Part shown: piece by piece, positions 27,201 to 36,041 of the stretch | How the letters are laid out: each line of letters starts with the position of its first letter | Numbering within the stretch: position 1 is the stretch's first letter | NCBI GenBank assembly: GCA_016714085.1 | Contig: JADJNW010000021.1 | Location: 1 to 64,000, forward strand | DNA length: 64,000 bases | Source: Saprospiraceae bacterium | Lineage (GTDB): Bacteria; Bacteroidota; Bacteroidia; Chitinophagales; Saprospiraceae | Reading direction: 5' to 3' | Notes under the pieces: generated by a model | Databases searched by the model: none | Told to the model about the DNA's origin: nothing | The model's input: the letters and a program-made list of their open reading frames with translations, nothing else | Position numbers and translations under genes: made by a program

Positions 27201-27545
27201 CGTAACACAACCAATTGAATAAGAGCCTTGTCCGTCAAAAATCGGTTCGAAAGTTGTACCATTGTTTTCAGTTTTCCAGACACCGCCGGAAGCAGATGCT
27301 ACGTAATAAATACTACTATTTTCAGGGTGCACTGCAACATCTGCAATACGCCCGGAGGTGAGCGCCGGCCCCACCGAACGAAACTTCAAGCCCGAAAGCG
27401 AAATCTTGTCCAAATAATGTTCTTTCTTTTCTTCTTTTTTTGTGGCTTCCGCCTTTGTATCTGCCTTATTTCTTTGTGCAAATGCTGGTATTACTATGGA
27501 TAGTAATATCACAAGTAACATGGATTTTAAGATGCTTTGTTTCAT
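24214..27545 (-). pseudogene. VPS10/sortilin-type repeat protein (exo-alpha-sialidase-like), one frameshift
   Basis: Two frames join near 25700, where TWRKIES should run into IGKISGVPERCYVNY; a one-base change restores about 1110 residues. The signal peptide is MKQSILKSMLLVILLSIVIP then AFAQ. The body is a multi-bladed propeller with many Asp-box/BNR-type repeats (YKSEDGGKSW, YKTSDGGKTWEQV, YKSKDGGKTWEKA, FSKDGGRTWGRW, FKTDDRGDSW, YKSTDKGRTW). After about residue 790 comes a linker with a GGGGGGFGGGGG run and a helical C-terminus with no sorting domain. Bacteroidota have many such exported 'glycosyl hydrolase' propellers; no catalytic residue can be pointed to, so binding or scaffolding is as likely as hydrolysis. 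The lesion is a single base in an otherwise perfect gene. Confidence 0.85.
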
Positions 27546-27740
27546 CCGTTCAAATTTTTAATTAAATAAATTGGCTTTTCAATACCTTTCTTTTCAGACA
27601 CGAGGATTGGTCTTATTTTTCAGTTAAAATAAAACATTTTGACGGATTGTATAACAAAACTTTGCTTTTTGGCAGGAATGGGAAAATGAAAGGGATTTTA
27701 ATTTTATGAAATTATAATTTTGTAGATAGCTAAAAAACAA

Positions 27741-27772
27741 GTTCGAACCCTCTTTTGCAGAAAGGTTCGAAC
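27741..27772 (-). terminator. Hairpin downstream of the PepSY-like gene
   Basis: Perfect 9-bp arms GTTCGAACC (27741-27749) and GGTTCGAAC (27764-27772) around a 14-base loop, itself partly complementary. It lies 30 bases beyond the stop of the leftward gene at 27802. The arms are self-complementary in their centre (TTCGAA), as in REP-like elements, so the terminator role is likely but not certain. Confidence 0.55.
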
Positions 27773-27801
27773 CTACACTTTTTGAATCAGTTTTTGAAAG
27801 A

Positions 27802-28773
27802 TCAATCTTTTCTACATACAATATCGCCATTAGCGCTGAAAACAACTTCGATGTCAGAGCCAGAATCGCGCTCCAGCTCTACTTTGTATTGTATCGTGCC
27901 ATTAGGGAATTCATAGCGCTCGGTTTCATCATCTTCAATATCAAGTCCTGGAAATCTTGAGGTAATCGCTGCTTTTACTGCACTTGGCAAATTAGCAGGT
28001 GAAATTTCTATTGCAGCAAACAGGAATTCGCCACTCAGCTTAAAATACAAATCTATATCCCCAGGGCCATCTTCCAATTCTACTTTTAGTACGATGGAAT
28101 GATCGCAAAGGTCTTCGTTGTGAGCGCTGCTAATACGATACCCAGGATAATTTGTACTGACGTAATTAGAAACACTGCCTGGCACGCCACTATTATTATT
28201 GCCACCATTGTTATTGCTGTTATCATCTCCACTACCATTATCGTCACCGCCATTATCATCATTGCCATTGCTGCCGCTTCCATCCTGGCAAATGATAGTA
28301 CCATTCGCATCAAAAATAACCTCAAGGCTTGAGCCAGAACCTACGGCTGGTCTCAACTTCACTTTGAACTGTACACTGCCATTTTCAAACTCAAAGCGTT
28401 CTAAATCATCACTATTATTATCAATGACATAGCTTGGGAATCCTGTCGTAATAGCATTTGCGACTGCTTCGGGCAGATTATTTACAGAGATATCCTTAGC
28501 TGCAAAGAGGAAAGTGCCATCCAATGAAAAATACAAATCCACATCCGGGCCTGGGCCATCTTCCAATTCTACTTCTAATACAAGCGAATCATGGCAAATA
28601 TCTTCGGTATGAATATTGTCCAGGCGATACCCTGAATAATTGGTAAAAATAAAATCTCTGACACTCTCCGGTAAGTTGCCGGGTGTAAAGTCATCGTCAC
28701 TCGGCGTATTATAACAACTGGAAACAAGTAATAGAATGCCTATAAAAGGCAGCCAATTTGATAGCTTCTTCAT
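27802..28773 (-). CDS. Lipoprotein with two PepSY-like domains
   Basis: 323 residues. The lipoprotein signal (IGILLLVSSCYNTPSDDD, lipobox VSSC) leads to two copies of one domain, about 35-160 and 200-320. Each begins with a helix (LPESVRDFIFTNYSGY and VPGSVSNYVSTNYPGY), then CHDSLVLEVELEDGPG or CDHSIVLKVELEDGPG, then DLYFSLDGTFLFAA, a second helix (LPEAVANAI, LPSAVKAAI) and a closing strand (LEVIFDANGTIICQDG and IEVVFSANGDIVC). This is the PepSY-like (DUF2874) pattern, known as a small protein-binding fold. An Asn/Asp/Gly linker (about 168-198) joins the copies. It is anchored in a membrane, probably facing outward. Tandem duplication inside the gene is plain; the binding partner is unknown. 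Confidence 0.85.
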   Translation of the reverse strand: MKKLSNWLPFIGILLLVSSCYNTPSDDDFTPGNLPESVRDFIFTNYSGYRLDNIHTEDICHDSLVLEVELEDGPGPDVDLYFSLDGTFLFAAKDISVNNLPEAVANAITTGFPSYVIDNNSDDLERFEFENGSVQFKVKLRPAVGSGSSLEVIFDANGTIICQDGSGSNGNDDNGGDDNGSGDDNSNNNGGNNNSGVPGSVSNYVSTNYPGYRISSAHNEDLCDHSIVLKVELEDGPGDIDLYFKLSGEFLFAAIEISPANLPSAVKAAITSRFPGLDIEDDETERYEFPNGTIQYKVELERDSGSDIEVVFSANGDIVCRKD

Positions 28774-28786
28774 AATTGAATTGTTT

Positions 28787-29887
28787 TTATTTACTTATTA
28801 TAATGATTTTTCGACTTATTACACCTCCAGGCGTTTTGGCGGAAAGCCAATACACACCACTGGCTAGAATGGGCAATGGTATACGATGCGTACCTTTTTG
28901 CAATACTTCCAATTCCAAGGGTAAAACCCTGCCCAAATTGTCAATAAGATTAAGCTCTTGAATCGGAATTTGAGATACTATATTCAGTTCGCTTTGGGCG
29001 GGATTAGGAAATATATTAAGCGTTTGTAATAATGAATTTTCATTAGTCGCAGTTATTTTAGGGTCTTTGGATACAATGATGGTCACTGTATCAGGAGCGA
29101 CAGGGATTTTGCCAAATTTATCGTTGATTAATAGAATGCTATCGATTATCAGATGGAAGGTATCGATATCTCTGCCCACAATTATATCCTCTATAACGAT
29201 TGAAAAACGACCGATTTCACCTGCATTGATTGGAATAGCTTGTTGGTTGGTACGCGTGATTGCTAATTGAGCTTGCCCTTGACCATTATTGTCAACGAAC
29301 AAATCCTGTACATAAGAATTATCGGCTTCAATCCAACTACTTTCAGCCAATTCAAAATCAGGGCCATCATCTCCTGCCAATATGCCGGTCGTATAACTCA
29401 AGGTAAATGCCAAGCCATAGAAATCAGAAACAGGCATAACCGAATCATCCAAACTCAAGCCAATATTAACCGTAGCACCAAAGCCAACGATCTCAGCATC
29501 AGGCTGCAAACGCAAGCGCGGCGCGGCACCCAATTGTCCATTAGCATATCCATCTGGCTGTGGCGTTCCATGCGTAAGTCCGAAATTGTCATCAATCGCT
29601 TTATCGAAATCCTCTTCATCTACCACACCATTCCCATCACAATCCGTATAGGCATAATTCAGTCCATTAGGAAAGGTTTGCGTCCAAAATGAAAGCAAAG
29701 GAACTGCTTGCCAATCAGTAGAAACTTCAGACCTCGAAGGGCCGCTGCTGCCAAATGCTATTCCCCAATAGAGTAAATCAGCGCCATTTACAACGCCATT
29801 ATTATTTACATCGCCCGGCCAGACCGTTTGCCCGGAGAGACTACTATTAAAAATGAAAAAAGCGAAAACAACTACGTACCATCTCAT
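28787..29887 (-). CDS. Exported protein with dockerin-like repeats and T9SS sorting domain
   Basis: 366 residues from the ATG at 29887 (MRWYVVVFAFFIFNSSLSGQ), which gives a good signal peptide; the frame is open 35 codons upstream. Immediately after it come GDVNNNGVVNGADLLYWG and, 60 residues on, DCDGNGVVDEEDFDKAID: two Ca2+-binding loops of dockerin type I kind. The middle (about 100-290) is beta-rich, with a cohesin-like look. The last 75 residues (LNIFPNPAQSELNIVSQIPI to GGVISRKIIIISK) form a type A sorting domain, so the protein is secreted by the type IX system and attached to the surface. No catalytic domain is seen. The stop is 14 bases before the PepSY-like gene, so they may be co-transcribed. 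Confidence 0.88.
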   Translation of the reverse strand: MRWYVVVFAFFIFNSSLSGQTVWPGDVNNNGVVNGADLLYWGIAFGSSGPSRSEVSTDWQAVPLLSFWTQTFPNGLNYAYTDCDGNGVVDEEDFDKAIDDNFGLTHGTPQPDGYANGQLGAAPRLRLQPDAEIVGFGATVNIGLSLDDSVMPVSDFYGLAFTLSYTTGILAGDDGPDFELAESSWIEADNSYVQDLFVDNNGQGQAQLAITRTNQQAIPINAGEIGRFSIVIEDIIVGRDIDTFHLIIDSILLINDKFGKIPVAPDTVTIIVSKDPKITATNENSLLQTLNIFPNPAQSELNIVSQIPIQELNLIDNLGRVLPLELEVLQKGTHRIPLPILASGVYWLSAKTPGGVISRKIIIISK

Positions 29888-30140
29888 ACACAAAGAATTT
29901 TTCCATTTGCCCTGATGATACAAAAGTAAACCCACTAATGCATTCAAAAAAATACAGTTTTTCAATATTGTCAAAAATTCTATATTGTACATTTATTTAA
30001 CAATCAAAAACAAAAAGCCTTTAATGTGAATTAAAATAGTAGTTTCAATAGAAATAAATAATTACTTTATTTAATATGTTTTTTTAATTTTGTCAAAATT
30101 TGGTCTAAGATTTAGAAGAAATATCAATCAACATCAAAAA

Positions 30141-31555
30141 ATGAAGAAAAACAAAATAGTGCAGTTGATGAAAGCCTGTGATCCCTCAGAAATCCAACTA
30201 TTGCAGCAATTTGTGGGTTCCCGTATTATAATCAGGATGAAACAATCATTCGCCTTTTTAATTACCTGAAAACTTTCTATCCGTTTTTTGAGACTCCAGC
30301 GCTCACCAAAAAAAATATTTTTCAACAGATTTTTCCGAATCAGGCTTATGATGACAAACAACTAAGGTATTTGATAAGCAATTTGAATAAACTGGTTGAG
30401 CGTTTTTTGGCAATCCGAGGAATAGAGCAACAGCCCCAACAAATGACTTTGGCACTTTTAAAAACACTATCAGAAAAAAAGCTTGAAAAAAGCTACAGCC
30501 AAGTGGCGCGACAGTTGGAGCAGGAAATGAAGGCCAAGATTCATAAGGATAATACGTACTTTTTAACACAATTACACTGGTCAGAAATAAAGGAGCAGCA
30601 TTTTCAGCAACAGCGAATACGTAAGTTTGATCCAAGTTTGCAGCATTTTGCAGATAACCTGGATAAATATTATTTTTTTAATCGGCTCAAAATAGCCTGC
30701 GCGATGCTTGACCGACAAACCATTTTCCAGACTGCCTACGCATTAAATTTTTCAGAAGCCTGGATTCAGCATTTAGAACAGCAGGAATTCTTTGGAGAGC
30801 CTATTATTCAAGTTTATTACACCATTTTTCAAGCACTCTTAAATGAGGAGGAAGAAGATCATTTCATCGTTTTGAAGAAGTTTTTAACAGATCATATTTC
30901 TTCTATCGCTGCGGATGACCTCAAGGATATGTATCTCTTTGCTATCAATTATTGCGCAAGAAAAATTCGGCAAGGCAAGGAAACTTATGTCTCCGAGGCG
31001 CTTCATCTTTACCGCAAAAGTATTGAGGCAGGTTTATTAATTGACAAGCAAGGCCTTTCGCCCTGGGCTTTCACTAATGTAATTAAATTATCACTTCGTT
31101 TACAAGAATATGCCTGGATTGAATCATTTATTCAGGAATACGCACCAAAATTGCCGGAAACATTTAAAGAAAATGCTTTACATTATAATATGGCAGAATT
31201 ATATTATTATACGCATCGTTTTGGGGAAGCACAGGAACACTTGAATCGAGTGGCTTTTTCCGATTTGAATTATTATCTGGGGGCGCGGGTTTTATTAGCT
31301 AAAATATTTTATGAAACAAATGAAGAAGAAGCTTTACTTTCTTTAATATCTTCCTTTACTATTTTTTTAAAACGCAACAAGCAGATTTCCAATGACTTGA
31401 AACATACTTATTTAAATTTCTGTCAAATTCTATTTCAAATCGTTCGGCGCACGCCATCTCAGATGAATAAGCTGAAAGAAAAAATCAATTCTACTAAATT
31501 ATTAACAGATCGCGCCTGGCTGGAAACTATTTACAATCAAGCTCAAAAACATTAA
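30141..31555 (+). pseudogene. Conserved helical protein of unknown function, one frameshift
   Basis: The ATG at 30141 opens MKKNKIVQLMKACDPSEIQL and LQQFVGS. Then one base is missing near 30213-30216, and the frame resumes as PYYNQDETIIRLFNYLKTFY and runs to 31555; with the base restored the protein has about 471 residues. It is all-helical, with no signal peptide. Repeated helix pairs such as YYYTHRFGEAQEHLNRVAF suggest TPR-like repeats in the C-terminal half. Proteins of this kind are frequent in Saprospiraceae-type genomes, but I know no function. It is divergent from the T9SS protein gene and faces the CDF gene. Confidence 0.65.
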
Positions 31556-31571
31556 ATATGTGTAATATTTT

Positions 31572-32441
31572 TTAATCATTGGGTTCAATATGAATAAGCA
31601 CGTGCCCTATATTTGGTATTTCTTTTCTTAAAGTATCTTTTAACTGATGTGATAGATCATGTCCTTCCTTTACTGTGATTTCGGCATTTACAATCGCGTG
31701 TAAATCAACATGATATTTCATACCCGCTTTACGTATAAAACACTTCTCCGTTCCCAGGATGCCCTCCACAGTTAATGATTTTTCTCTTATTATATTAATC
31801 AAATCATCATAAAGATGCTCATCCATTATTTCTCCGAGCGCAGGTCTGAATATTAAATAACTATTATATAATATAAAACCGGAAGCAAATAAAGCCGCCC
31901 AATCGTCTGCTGTTTCATAGCCTTCACCAAAAATGAGCGCGATAGATATTCCAATAAAGGCCATAACCGATGTAATAGCATCGCTTCTATGGTGCCAGGC
32001 ATCTGCCTTTAAAGAAGAACTATTCGTTTCTTTACTTTTTTTAATTACAATCTGAAAAGAAATTTCTTTCCATAAAATAATACCGCCAAGTATCAATAAA
32101 GTCCAGGGCTCAGGGGTTTCGTGAGGTGTTTTTATGTTTTGAATGCTCTCATAGGCTATTATGGTTGCAGAAGTAACCAGAAACGCAACTACAATAAAAG
32201 TAATCAAAGGCTCAATTTTTCCGTGCCCATAAGGATGGTTTTCGTCTGCTGGCCTTACGGCATATTTTAGACCAAATAAAACTAAAACAGACGAGAAAAT
32301 ATCGGTTGTTGATTCAATGGCATCCGCAATCAAAGCGAATGAATTACCAAAGAAGCCGGCAAGTCCTTTTATGAGCGCCAGGCTGGCATTTCCTACTATG
32401 CTGAAATAGGTCGTTTTTATTGCAGTTTGCTCGTTATCCAT
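31572..32441 (-). CDS. Cation diffusion facilitator (CDF) family transporter
   Basis: 289 residues, normal length. Six membrane helices with the CDF metal sites: in helix 2 ALIADAIESTTDIFSS has Glu in place of the His of the usual HxxxD pair, and in helix 5 LKADAWHHRSDAITS has the HxxxD pair. The cytoplasmic C-terminal domain (about 205-289) contains MKYHVDLHAIVNAEITVKEG and HDLSHQLKDTL, the usual regulatory metal-binding ferredoxin-like fold. CDF proteins export Zn2+, Fe2+ or Mn2+ in exchange for protons. The Glu/Asp site in helix 2 occurs in subgroups outside the zinc-specific ones, so the metal cannot be stated. The frame is intact. Confidence 0.93.
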   Translation of the reverse strand: MDNEQTAIKTTYFSIVGNASLALIKGLAGFFGNSFALIADAIESTTDIFSSVLVLFGLKYAVRPADENHPYGHGKIEPLITFIVVAFLVTSATIIAYESIQNIKTPHETPEPWTLLILGGIILWKEISFQIVIKKSKETNSSSLKADAWHHRSDAITSVMAFIGISIALIFGEGYETADDWAALFASGFILYNSYLIFRPALGEIMDEHLYDDLINIIREKSLTVEGILGTEKCFIRKAGMKYHVDLHAIVNAEITVKEGHDLSHQLKDTLRKEIPNIGHVLIHIEPND

Positions 32442-32509
32442 TTTTCAAGTGGTACATATTACACCGCAATAAAAATAGACTATCTTGAATAATTATCAAC
32501 AGACAAAAA

Positions 32510-34696
32510 TCACCTTATGCCTCGCACTGCCAATACCCGCTCCGGCGTGAAAGGCATATGCCGCAAAGGTTTTCCGGTCAATGCCAGGAAGGCATTCGCC
32601 ACTGCCCCGCCGATGAAAGGTAGCCCGGCTTCGCCCAAGCCCGAAGGCGCTTCTTGTGAAGGCACAATTTTCACTTCTAATGTTTCGGGCACGTCTGCCA
32701 TGCGTAGTATTGGGTAGTCATGGAAATTGGATTGCTGCACTTTGCCATTTTTGATGGTGATACTCTCGTGGAAAATACTGCTCAAGCCCATTAAGATAGA
32801 GCCTTCTGTCTGCGCAATCGCGTTATCAGGCTGTACTACTACACCACCATCAAATGCTGCCCAGATATGATGCACTTTGATTTTACCACTTGTCCTATCT
32901 AAAGAAATTTCGCAAACCCCCGCAGTCAGCGAACCGCTTCGTTCACCGAAAGCAATGCCCATCGCACGACCTTCGGGAAGTTTCTTTCCCCAATTTGCCA
33001 TTTCTGCGGCAGTATCCAATACTTTCAAGGCACGCGGATGATTGCGCATGAGATATTGTCGGTATTTGTAAGGATCTTTTTTCTGATCATGTGCGATTTC
33101 ATCAATAAAAGCTTCGATAGCGTATTTATTCGGTCCGTGCCCTACCGCCCGCCAATGCTTCGTGCGAATGCCATGATCCACTGAACGCAATTCGATTGAT
33201 TGATTTGTCATGGTATAAAACAACATCTCCGCACCGCTCGCCAGCAAGCCATCGCCTGTGCCCGTAATGATGTATTTCCAACCTGTGATATTTCCAACTT
33301 TATCTACGCCTGCCTGCATATGTTGCAGACAAATCGGTCGGAATTGCCCATATTGCATATCATCTTCGCGCGTCCAGAGCAATTTCACAGGTTTGCGAAT
33401 GGCTTTCGCCAATGCCGCGGCTTCTTCTACATAATCTGCATTCGACCGCCGGCCAAAGCCGCCGCCGAGATACTGTGGATATAAAGTCACTTTCGATTCA
33501 TCCAAACCCAGCACGCGTGCTGCTGCGCTTTTTGCACTATCGGGCGCTTGCGAACCGCACCAAACTTCAGCGCTATTGCCATCTTCTGATATAGAAACGA
33601 CCGCATTCAGTGGCTCCATTTGTGCGTGATAGATATAATCGTTTTTGTAATCGGCGGTATAGACTTTTGTTGCCGTTTTGATGACATTATCGGCATCGCC
33701 TTTGCTTTCCAAAGAGCGACCTTTTTTATTGTCATCCCGAACAAGTTTAGCATAATCTTCATAAGCCTCCTGGCTGTTGTGCGTAGCTGCAGGCGCGTCC
33801 TTGCTCCATTGAATTTGCAATTGCTGCTTGACTTCCAGGGCTTTTTCAATCGTATCCGCAATTACGCCGATGCCATGATCCAATTTTACAACTGCTAAAA
33901 CGCCACTAATGTCTTTGATCTCTTCTTCATTCAATAAAGTTGGCTTTGCACCATTCACAGGCGAACGAGAAATCACGCCATACACCATTCCTTCTAAGCG
34001 CACGTCTGTTGCATACATCGCACTGCCATTCACTTTAGCAGGAATATCAAAACGAGGCACATTCTGATTGCCAATCAGGCGAAAATTCTCAGGCTTTTTT
34101 AATTGATTCTCAGGTATTTTCGGAACATTGTCCAATATCGTTGCAAATGCTGCGATTTCACCATAGGTCATCTTGCGATTGCTGGCTTTATGCATCACTA
34201 CACTTGGCTCCGTGCTCAATTCTTCAATTGGTACATTCCATTTCTTTGCCACATTTGCCATCAATACATAGCGCGCCTGTGCACCTGCTTGTCGCAAACT
34301 CTCATAATAGCCTGATACTGCGCGGCTTCCAACGGTCATCATGCGTCCGCCCCAGGCACCAGGGCCATAAATCTTGGGTTCAATCGGAGAAAATTCAATA
34401 TGCACATCTGACCAATCGGCATCCAATTCTTCTGCAAAAATCACTGGGAGCGCGGTCATAGAACCTTGTCCCATCTCAGCGGCAGGATTGTAAATCGTGA
34501 TGCGACCATCGGGTCGAATGTGTACCCAAGCGGAAATTTTATTGCCAAGAGAGGATGCTTCTCCTTTATCAGAGGATGCGTCAGTGGAGAGTTTGGGAAA
34601 CATCGCATAAGCCGTCACTGCAAACGTGATACCACCTGCTGCGGTCAAAAATTTCCGTCTGGATATAGATGTATCGGAGGTGATTATATTTTTCAT
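32510..34696 (-). CDS. Molybdopterin-binding subunit of an xanthine dehydrogenase/aldehyde oxidase family enzyme
   Basis: 728 residues from the ATG at 34696 (MKNIITSDTSISRRKFLTAA); the frame is open 21 codons further. A Tat signal (SRRKFLTAAGGITFAVTAYA) shows folded export with cofactor. The body matches the IorB-like group (isoquinoline 1-oxidoreductase beta subunit): a first half with AEMGQGSMTALPVIFAEELD, a second with WCGSQAPDSAKSAAARVLGL, QYLGGGFGRRSNADYVEEAA, RAVGHGPNKYAIEAFIDEIA and, near the end, PSGLGEAGLPFIGGAVANAF with the conserved Glu of the active site. It oxidises an N-heterocycle or aldehyde and passes electrons to the 2Fe-2S subunit encoded upstream (34826-35285). The substrate is unknown. 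Confidence 0.9.
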   Translation of the reverse strand: MKNIITSDTSISRRKFLTAAGGITFAVTAYAMFPKLSTDASSDKGEASSLGNKISAWVHIRPDGRITIYNPAAEMGQGSMTALPVIFAEELDADWSDVHIEFSPIEPKIYGPGAWGGRMMTVGSRAVSGYYESLRQAGAQARYVLMANVAKKWNVPIEELSTEPSVVMHKASNRKMTYGEIAAFATILDNVPKIPENQLKKPENFRLIGNQNVPRFDIPAKVNGSAMYATDVRLEGMVYGVISRSPVNGAKPTLLNEEEIKDISGVLAVVKLDHGIGVIADTIEKALEVKQQLQIQWSKDAPAATHNSQEAYEDYAKLVRDDNKKGRSLESKGDADNVIKTATKVYTADYKNDYIYHAQMEPLNAVVSISEDGNSAEVWCGSQAPDSAKSAAARVLGLDESKVTLYPQYLGGGFGRRSNADYVEEAAALAKAIRKPVKLLWTREDDMQYGQFRPICLQHMQAGVDKVGNITGWKYIITGTGDGLLASGAEMLFYTMTNQSIELRSVDHGIRTKHWRAVGHGPNKYAIEAFIDEIAHDQKKDPYKYRQYLMRNHPRALKVLDTAAEMANWGKKLPEGRAMGIAFGERSGSLTAGVCEISLDRTSGKIKVHHIWAAFDGGVVVQPDNAIAQTEGSILMGLSSIFHESITIKNGKVQQSNFHDYPILRMADVPETLEVKIVPSQEAPSGLGEAGLPFIGGAVANAFLALTGKPLRHMPFTPERVLAVRGIR

Positions 34697-34714
34697 GTTT
34701 ATTATACCTTTTTC

Positions 34715-34819
34715 TGGAATATTGGACATTTGGAGTATTGGAGTGTTGAGATGATACAAGTTAAAATGCCAATCAAACTCTAACCACTATTCCAACATTC
34801 CATCGCTCCAATATTCCAT
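34715..34819. repeat. TTGGAGTATT word repeat with opposing arm
   Basis: The left half (34715-34750) repeats words such as GGAATATTGGA and TTGGAGTATTGGAG. The right half (34788-34819) carries the complementary CATTCCAACATTCC and GCTCCAATATTCC. Together they can form a long imperfect stem in the gap between the 2Fe-2S subunit gene and the molybdopterin subunit gene. Confidence 0.55.
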
Positions 34820-34825
34820 GATAAA

Positions 34826-35285
34826 TCACATTTCTTTTGATGCCCGTTCGATGGCTTTAAGAATACGCATATACGTTCCGCAGCGACACAGTATGCCATT
34901 CATCTGGCTGATGATTTCTTCACGGCTCGGTTTTTTTGTTATTCGCCAACAAAGCTGCTGCTTGCATGATTTGCCCCGATTGACAATAGCCGCATTGTGG
35001 CACTTGCTCTTCGATCCAAGCCTTTTGTACAGGATGATCACCATTAGCGGAAAGCCCCTCGATGGTCGTAATGTTTCTGCCTTCCGCGCCGGAAGCAGGC
35101 ATGGTGCAGGAGCGAATCGCGTTGCCGTCCATGTGAACCGTGCAAGCGCCACAGTAGGATTTGCCGCAGCTGTATTTAGTGCCGGTGAAGCCGAGGTGTT
35201 CGCGCAGTACCCAAAGTAAGGAAGTACCCGCGTCCACATTGACGGTGCGCTTTTCACCATTGACATTAAGCGTGATGGTTGCCAT
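34826..35285 (-). pseudogene. 2Fe-2S subunit of the molybdopterin oxidoreductase, one frameshift
   Basis: From the ATG at 35285 (MATITLNVNGEKRTVNVDAG) the protein has a plant-type ferredoxin domain with CGKSYCGAC and a helical domain holding the second cluster: CGYCQSG, then, after the break, CRCGTY. The frame breaks at a run of seven A residues near 34928-34934; with six, it reads LLANNKKPSREEIISQMNGI to the stop at 34826 (about 152 residues). Four cysteines for each cluster are then complete. It passes electrons from the molybdenum centre of the 32510-34696 subunit. The single-base lesion in a homopolymer probably is a sequencing error. No cytochrome subunit follows. No Tat signal, so it travels with its partner. 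Confidence 0.85.
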
Positions 35286-35489
35286 GATTATTGGTTTGAG
35301 CTGAGAAATATCTTTCTTAAAAAAACGCCGTTTTCCAATCTTTATTCTGGAATAAAGGTAATATACAAATTTGTATGGAATCTATATGAATTCTGAAGAG
35401 AATTTGAGGATAGCGATCTTATCAAATTAAAGCCACTGCTTGTAAAGAGGTTGTTTTGAAAAACTAAACTTTGAATATCAAAAGCAAGC

Positions 35490-35741
35490 TTTATGTCATG
35501 CTATTTCTACTTTATAGACCAATGCTTTTGCTTTATAATGTAAAGCTTTTACTTTATGTACCATTGTATCAATTTTATGTCACCATTATTTTACTTTATG
35601 GGGCTTTGATTTTACTTTATGTGCCATATGTCCAGCCTTATGGTAAAATGATTTTACTGGATAATGCTTAACAATAACTTTAAGGCTATTGCACCTTACT
35701 TTATGCATTATTGCTTTAACTTTATGACAAGTTGATTTGAT
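35490..35741. repeat. Array B: 12 units of exactly 21 bp
   Basis: Twelve units starting at 35490, 35511, 35532, 35553, 35574, 35595, 35616, 35637, 35658, 35679, 35700 and 35721, without a single insertion or deletion. The conserved part is TTTAYG at the unit start and YTTTTAC at its end, so TTTTACTTTATG spans each junction, while the nine or so bases between vary freely. The array fills half of the gap between the 35764-35961 gene and the 2Fe-2S subunit gene. It is unlike arrays A and C in sequence. The open frame through it (LLYxxxx heptads) is explained by the period. Confidence 0.85.
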
Positions 35742-35763
35742 GCACAGCCTTGTGCCAGCAGCG

Positions 35764-35961
35764 TTATGACTTGATTGCTTTGTTTTGTTTGACCTTATCT
35801 CTTGTTTCTTCTACCAATTCTTCTTGCACTGGCTCGCCATTTGTTCTTCTTTTGTCTTTAGGAAGGGGAGGTGCTGCCCCAGAGATGCCAATGCCTATGG
35901 ATGCCAATACAATCAAGAAGATGATGAGGAATAATCTCAATACTTTTTTGAATTTTTTCAT
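35764..35961 (-). CDS. Small membrane-anchored protein, unknown function
   Basis: 65 residues: basic start MKKFKKVLRL, one hydrophobic helix (FLIIFLIVLASIGIGISGAA), then APPLPKDKRRTNGEPVQEEL and a charged tail rich in Glu, Lys and Asn. Many Bacteroidota genomes carry similar short proteins with a G/A-rich helix end followed by a PPxPKDxR-like segment; none I know of has a function. The frame is clean, and the gene sits in a gap next to array B. A tail-anchored or signal-peptide arrangement is possible. Confidence 0.65.
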   Translation of the reverse strand: MKKFKKVLRLFLIIFLIVLASIGIGISGAAPPLPKDKRRTNGEPVQEELVEETRDKVKQNKAIKS

Positions 35962-36041
35962 GCCCTAAATGAAATAAGCGCAGTATGCTTTCTGAGCATT
36001 CTGGAAGTGACAGGATAGTTATATGTAAGAAAAGCGAGCGA

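Noticed and set aside
27741..27772. Part of a tRNA gene (GGTTCGAACC resembles a T-arm)
   Set aside because: No acceptor, D or anticodon arm can be built around it; the opposing copy makes it a hairpin.
35471..35671. Plus-strand open frame of 66 codons with LLYxxxx heptads
   Set aside because: It is a by-product of array B. The frame ends before the array does, and conserved bases do not favour codon position three variation.
35490..35741. Array B as a CRISPR array
   Set aside because: Fixed and variable parts are each only 9-12 bases, far below repeat and spacer size, and no cas genes are in the window.
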